Source: Seiridium cupressi (taxonomy: Eukaryota > Ascomycota > Sordariomycetes > Amphisphaeriales > Sporocadaceae). From it: 64,000 bases of DNA. Within the stretch, counting starts at the first letter, position 1. Each line of letters opens with the position of its first letter. The stretch spans positions 62,001 to 126,000 of the forward strand of contig JARVKI010000095.1 of NCBI GenBank assembly GCA_036674765.1, written 5' to 3'. This document shows, piece after piece, positions 59,329 to 64,000 of the stretch. The notes beneath the pieces are model-generated. The model did not search any database. It was not told the DNA's origin and was given only the letters and a program-made list of their open reading frames with translations. A program made the translations under genes and the position numbers.

Positions 59329-62300
59329 ATGGCGCCCGACCACATTGACTTGACGGGCATCACATCGGACGACTCGGATGCTTCTCCGTCCATGCACCGG
59401 ACACCTCGAACATCTCTCCACCAGTCCCATCAGCCATCGCAACCGGGCTCACGCACTCGTCGGCCCGTAAGTCCACCAGCCTTCAGCGGGCCAGCTTCAC
59501 CCTCCGCTGCAGGAGAGAATGTCTTGATGGCTTCGGCTTCGGCATCGGCGCTGAAGGGCAACCCGCGCTTTGAGCAGCACCGCGGAGGTGCACTCAAATC
59601 TGCGACACTCCCAGCAAAGACGAATGCCGTTGCCGATGTCGCGGATTCTCTAGGCGCCACTCCTCCCGCGCTGTCTTCTAGTAATCCCGCGCAGTCTTCT
59701 AGTAATCCCGCGCACAGGACGCCTAAGCACCAGACACCGAAGAAGGCCGACTGGACTACGGATAGGATTGAAGAGGCTTTGATCAAATTCTCCCACGACA
59801 TAGGCACAGAGGGTGCCAGGCATACTACTCGTCTTCTCCATCTTTCTTGGAAGAAGATGGCACCAAATCCCAACAACTATTCCAAGAAGAACTGGTTTGC
59901 TGACATGAAACGCACCCCCGCCGAGGCCGGCCAAGGATCGCTCAAGCTCAAGCTCAAGGCAAGTATATCTCCTCGCCTGCGCGTGCCTGCACTAACGCCG
60001 GCGTAGCACATGGGTCCGGGTCGCACCGGAAAGCAGGAGAAGCGTGAGCATTATGAAGTAATAGGCATCAAGACGGACAGGGAACCCGTCCCCAAGTATG
60101 ATTTTCACCATGTGGAGATCTCTAAGAATATCCTTTCCCCTAATACAATGCTCAACTTCGTACCACATCTACGCGACTTGGCAGACCACGAGGAGCCCAA
60201 GTATAGGCGATGGCTCGAGAATCTGGAGAGTATGGACAAGACATCCGGCTTTGCCACTCTAAGCAGACAGGAGAAAGTGCACAAAACCTTCCAGAAGGAA
60301 AGAGCTACCACCTTGTTACTTTACTTGGACCTTTGGCTCGATAAGCTGTCCATCGAGAACTGCTCAAAGGCCACCCTCATTCACCACATGGCCAGCCAGA
60401 CAGATGCCATGACGCCTCAGCAATCGTCTAGTATTCTGAACTCTTACAACCATAATGGTTCCCCGCGCTCAGCGAAAACCACCAAAATGTTCACGGAAGC
60501 ATTTGACAGGGTTTTCGATGACGATAGGACCTGGAAAGAGGGCGCCGTGACGCTCCGGGATGTGCTGCTGCTCGATAAGTCTGTTGATTCTGTTGTTGAT
60601 TCCAGGAAGTGGCTCAAGGACACCCCGAGTCAACTCAAGCCGGTCGAGGAGAATTCCACTGTTGAGACCTTCCTTGAGACCTATGCACTGCTCGGCTGCC
60701 TAGTGTGTTTCAGCCACTCATGCGAGCATGGAGAGTACGGGATTGATAACGAGCGAAAGCGCTTTTCCGTCGAGGTTGTAGGTGGACTTGCGCCGCTGGT
60801 CCGCAAGAAGGCCACGCAGGCAGCCAAGGAACTCGGAGACAGCCATCCTAAACGCAAACCTTGCAGTGAGGACTGTTATCTGAATCGTCGTCCGGGCACT
60901 CGCGCTAGAGGCTGGAGTGAAACCGAGATAATGCTACTGAAGACAGCCGTCACTTTTTACTGCGATCTCAACGAACCAATCCAATGTGCAACTGCCATCT
61001 TCACCGGAAGACCATGTTGGGACGTCAATCGGCAATTCGAGAAAATGGGCTTACAACTACCGAATCGCTTGCCGCCAGCCCCAGTGGAGGTCAAGTCAGT
61101 ACATTGGTACGACCGGAACAAGAGAATGCTCCTCGCCGACTGGCAGGAACAGACCATTACGCACGAGCACCACAAGAAAGACCACTTTGATCCTTGCAAC
61201 CATGACGGGCCATGCACGAAAGACAACTGCGATTGTGTCAAGTACGGGCTCATGTGTGAGCGCTTCTGCCGATGCACGGCCGAAACGTGCGCGGTCAAAT
61301 TTACTGGCTGCGCCTGTCACTCGCAAGGCAAGACGTGTTTGCCTCGACAGAAGGGAGAAAAGCCGTGTATCTGCGTACAGCTCAACCGAGAGTGTGATCC
61401 TGCTCTATGTGGTACTTGTGGAGCAACCGAAAGGGCGAACCCAAGAAACGCGGACGACGATCAGTTGTTCACGTCTGGCTGTCAGAATTGTTCGTTGCAA
61501 CGGGGCAAATCCAAGTCACTGGTCCTTGGAGAATCGACCATCGAGGGTTGTGGCTATGGGCTCTTTGCGGCCGAGGATATAGCACAAGATGACTTTGTGA
61601 TTGAGTATGTTGGCGAGCTTATTTATCAAGACGAAGGGGTTCGCCGCGAGGCTCGACGGGGCGATGTTTTTGACGAGGAGTCCAACTCATCTTACCTGTT
61701 CACTTTGCTGGAGCAAGAAGGCATATGGGTCGATGCCGCGATCTATGGCAACCTCAGCAGGTACATCAATCATCAGGATGATTTCGGCAAGGGTCAGGGG
61801 TGCAACATCACGCCCAAGATATTATATGTTTGCGGCGAATATCGTATCAAGTTCAGCGCAATACGAGACATCGACGCCGGCGAAGAGTTGTTCTTCAACT
61901 ATGGAGAGAATTTTCCCAACTTGACCAAGAAGCTCCTCGACGAGCAAAAAGCGGAAGAAAAGGTCAAGAAGCAGCGTGATCAGAAAGGCATGAACGAGGA
62001 AGAGGGTAATTCTAAAAAGCCCAAAGGTAGAAAACGGGGCCGCAAACCCAAGAAGAAGTCATTTGCGGCAATAGTGGAATCGGATGTCGAGGACGAAGAT
62101 ACCACCGAAGCGGGAAACTCCGAGGACCCTTTCCCGGAGCCTCCTGTGCACAGGTCACGGAAACGAAAGCGAAATATCGTTGGTGATGATTCTGACGAGG
62201 AAGACTACCAACCCGTGGACTATGAGGCAAACATTGAGTCGGGCGCTTCCCGCAGTAGATTCCGCGGTCGTCCACGGACGAGCTTGGAGAGTAGCGCACA

Positions 62301-62940
62301 AGGTACCGAACTTGGAGGCAATAACTTGTTTGGGAGGGCCATTCGCAATAGATCAGAAGCACGGCCTGACGGTGTGGACGTGGACGCGGACATGGACATG
62401 GTTGATGCGGAAACGCCCAGAAGCCGTGTCAAGAGGAAGCGGAGAGTCATAGAAGACGAAGATGACATGGAGATCGACGATAATCTTGATGCAGAATACA
62501 ATGACGGAAAGCCAGCCAACGGCACGAAACGTGGTAGTGGAGCCACCGCTTCTCGCCGTACCGCAGCTGATGATTCTGCTGCAGAAGAGGAGACACCATC
62601 TCGCCTTCGAGCGCGCCGTTGGAATGCTCAAGAAGCCCAGCAGCCAGATCCTCTGTCCGGGCCCACGCCAGCAATTGATTCCATGGATGCCGAGCAGCGA
62701 CCTGGAGTTGGTTCCAACGCGCAGCCTCCCGTCCCTCAGGCCAAGAAGAAGCGAGGCAGACCAAGAAAGATACAGATAGAGGAAATCGCAGATACAGACG
62801 ATCCCGCCGATGAGAATAGCATCAGCGGAAGTGCGGGCGCTGGTTACAAGCCATCCCACTCTACCGCCAATGAAAGCGATGCTAGTAGCAATGGCATGCG
62901 TGGCCGCGTTAGGAAACGGCCAGCGAGGTATGATGAGTAG
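59329..62940 (+). CDS. KMT6: H3K27 methyltransferase KMT6/EZH2 homologue, 1187 aa
   Basis: Catalytic SET-domain subunit of Polycomb repressive complex 2 (Set-7/KMT6), which methylates histone H3 lysine 27 and marks facultative heterochromatin. Two exons, 59329-59958 and 60007-62940, joined by a 48-nt GC-AG intron (donor AAG|GCAAGT). The N-terminus has a SUMO-interacting-like IDLTG followed by acidic SDDSD. The CXC/pre-SET cysteine cluster is at about 603-690 (CNHDGPC, CDCVKYGLMCERFCRC, GCACH). SET is at about 714-848 (EGCGYGLFAAEDI, RYINHQDD, GEELFFNYGENFPN). The canonical NHS triad reads NHQ. A C-terminal extension of about 340 residues carries two AT-hook-like motifs, KGRKRGRKPKKKS (about 884-896) and KKRGRPRKIQ (about 1124). 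A 21-bp tandem duplication near 59676-59717 repeats SSSNPA. The frame is open upstream of 59329 but without an ATG. Confidence 0.95.
59676..59717 (+). repeat. 21-bp tandem duplication inside the KMT6 first exon
   Basis: Two near-identical in-frame copies of a 21-bp unit encode SSSNPAQ then SSSNPAH in a disordered region. Confidence 0.8.
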
Positions 62941-63599
62941 GGGAAGGGTGGCCACAGGCAGTGCCGTCTGTATTTATAGTGAAAGTTCGTTGAAGGACGA
63001 TGAGGACCAGCGTAGTCTGATTTTGACAAGCAGGTCGTGTCCAGACGCAATAAGCATCATTTTAGGGGATAAGCAATCTCTATAATAACCATCATCAAAT
63101 ATCTAGAATTATAACCTTGCAGCTCTATCACCTGCCCCAGAACCTGTGCTATGCGTGATGTCTGTACACCGGCATTTTTTGCATTGCCGGGAGAAACGAA
63201 GCAGGTCTGATGCAGCCTGCATGTGAAGACTCTTGGCTAGGGAGAAGTTTACGCAGTGGTTGGTCAATTCTGGACTTCTGCCTTCGAAGCGCTGCGGTCA
63301 GTCCTAGAGATGCCTTGCGAGAACAGGCATGTGACACTGTGGCTGCTTCCAGCTAGCTAGCAGCTAGGTATGAGAGCAATGCGCGTAAGGCTATGGTTCT
63401 ACCCCGAAGATGGTTGCCACTCCATGATATGACGAAATCTCTACTCGTGCCACGCCCCACCTTTATTCGGTTTCGCTTCGCTGCACCACCTAAAGGTGGT
63501 GCTGATCACCTTTTGAGTGAGGATTACCTATTAAGCGTTTTTTTCCCTCCTCATCACTTTAATCCATCAAAACACCACCAAAACAGCTGATTTTCAATA
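62941..63599. other. KMT6 3' flank grading into transposon DNA
   Basis: KMT6 3' UTR, then increasingly AT-rich DNA. An 18-bp palindrome (CACCACCTAAAGGTGGTG, near 63482-63500) lies about 110 bp before the transposase relic and could belong to a terminal repeat, but the other end lies outside the window. Confidence 0.4.
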
Positions 63600-64000
63600 A
63601 TCGTAATGGATTAAAATCTTTAAAATGCCTTCGATTATATATAGAACAACCCGAAAGCCAATTTAACAGTTGTTGCGCGTAAATTTGGGGTTAACGCGTC
63701 GACTTTTTAATCGCGTAAAGACCGCGCCAAAACACTAAAAATTAGTTAAACGCCTAACCTTAAGCTTTTAATACCAGAAGAGTAAGCAATTTGCCGTTAT
63801 ATTAATCGGCTAGATTTAATTAATCTAGCTATTAAGTTCGAATTCGTTAAAGCGGCGGCGAACGGCATCCTTAAAGCGAAGAGTTTAACCCTCCCCGATA
63901 AAGGATTTTTAACCGTTAGCAAGTGCTAAATTAAACGTTTTATTAAACACTACGGTTATTTTGTTTAGACTTAGAAAAAACTCGAATTTAATAGGCAAAA
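63600..64000 (+). mobile_element. Stop-riddled pogo/Fot-type transposase relic (partial)
   Basis: AT-rich DNA cut by the window edge. In one frame the translation keeps the order of a pogo-family transposase N-half: a segment ending ANGILKAKSLT, then the helix-turn-helix piece IKRFIKHYGYF, then EFNRQ, interrupted by several TAA/TAG codons. The repeated WI.LD, F, AN.IL, RFIKRH and RQ positions match Fot/pogo elements. Many codons look like C-to-T or G-to-A changes, which fits repeat-induced point mutation (RIP) but was not counted. The terminal inverted repeat was not identified with confidence. Confidence 0.7.

Overview
The window looks like nuclear DNA of a filamentous ascomycete, most likely a Sordariomycete. 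Most genes carry short introns (about 48-70 nt) with GT..AG ends and internal CTRAC-like branch sites. The proteins belong to families known from filamentous fungi: KMT6 H3K27 methyltransferase, Pil1 eisosome protein, fungal rhodopsin-domain (SAT4-type) membrane protein, DUF7707 GPI protein and an LMBD1-like cobalamin transporter. The species cannot be named from this window. Exon models were built by hand from reading-frame continuity, splice consensus and protein-family expectation; every multi-exon model listed closes in phase.

Layout. 0.8-5.6 kb: a short-chain dehydrogenase (SDR), the last enzyme of phosphatidylethanolamine/choline synthesis, and a GPI-anchored wall protein. 5.6-10.3 kb: a gene-poor stretch holding a probable tRNA-derived SINE (8352-8660) bounded by perfect 12-bp direct repeats. 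10.3-19.1 kb: a GH43 glycosidase, NatC subunit NAA38, the repair nuclease RAD2/XPG and a seven-helix rhodopsin-domain protein. 21.9-25.7 kb: an aldehyde dehydrogenase, a conserved fungal protein with a myristoylation-like N-terminus, and a probably mitochondrial SDR. 28.5-33.1 kb: a second GH43 enzyme (beta-xylosidase type) and a lysosomal/vacuolar cobalamin-transporter-like protein. 34-52.3 kb: mostly core cell biology (ribosome-bound Hsp70 SSB1, RSC4-like double-bromodomain protein, CKS1, ERO1, USB1, Pal1-like protein, a RING-like protein, PIL1).

From 52.3 to 58.5 kb the DNA is AT-richer and contains no intact gene. It holds decayed relics of a cytochrome P450, two UstYa/DUF3328-like pieces, an O-methyltransferase missing its centre, and possibly a rhodopsin-domain fragment. 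Together these look like the remains of a secondary-metabolite cluster. The intact KMT6 methyltransferase gene (59.3-62.9 kb) follows, with a GC-AG intron, and the right edge runs into a stop-riddled pogo/Fot-type transposase. KMT6 therefore sits between two decayed islands.

The intact genes are mostly independent housekeeping or metabolic units rather than a pathway cluster. No rRNA, functional tRNA or CRISPR array was found.
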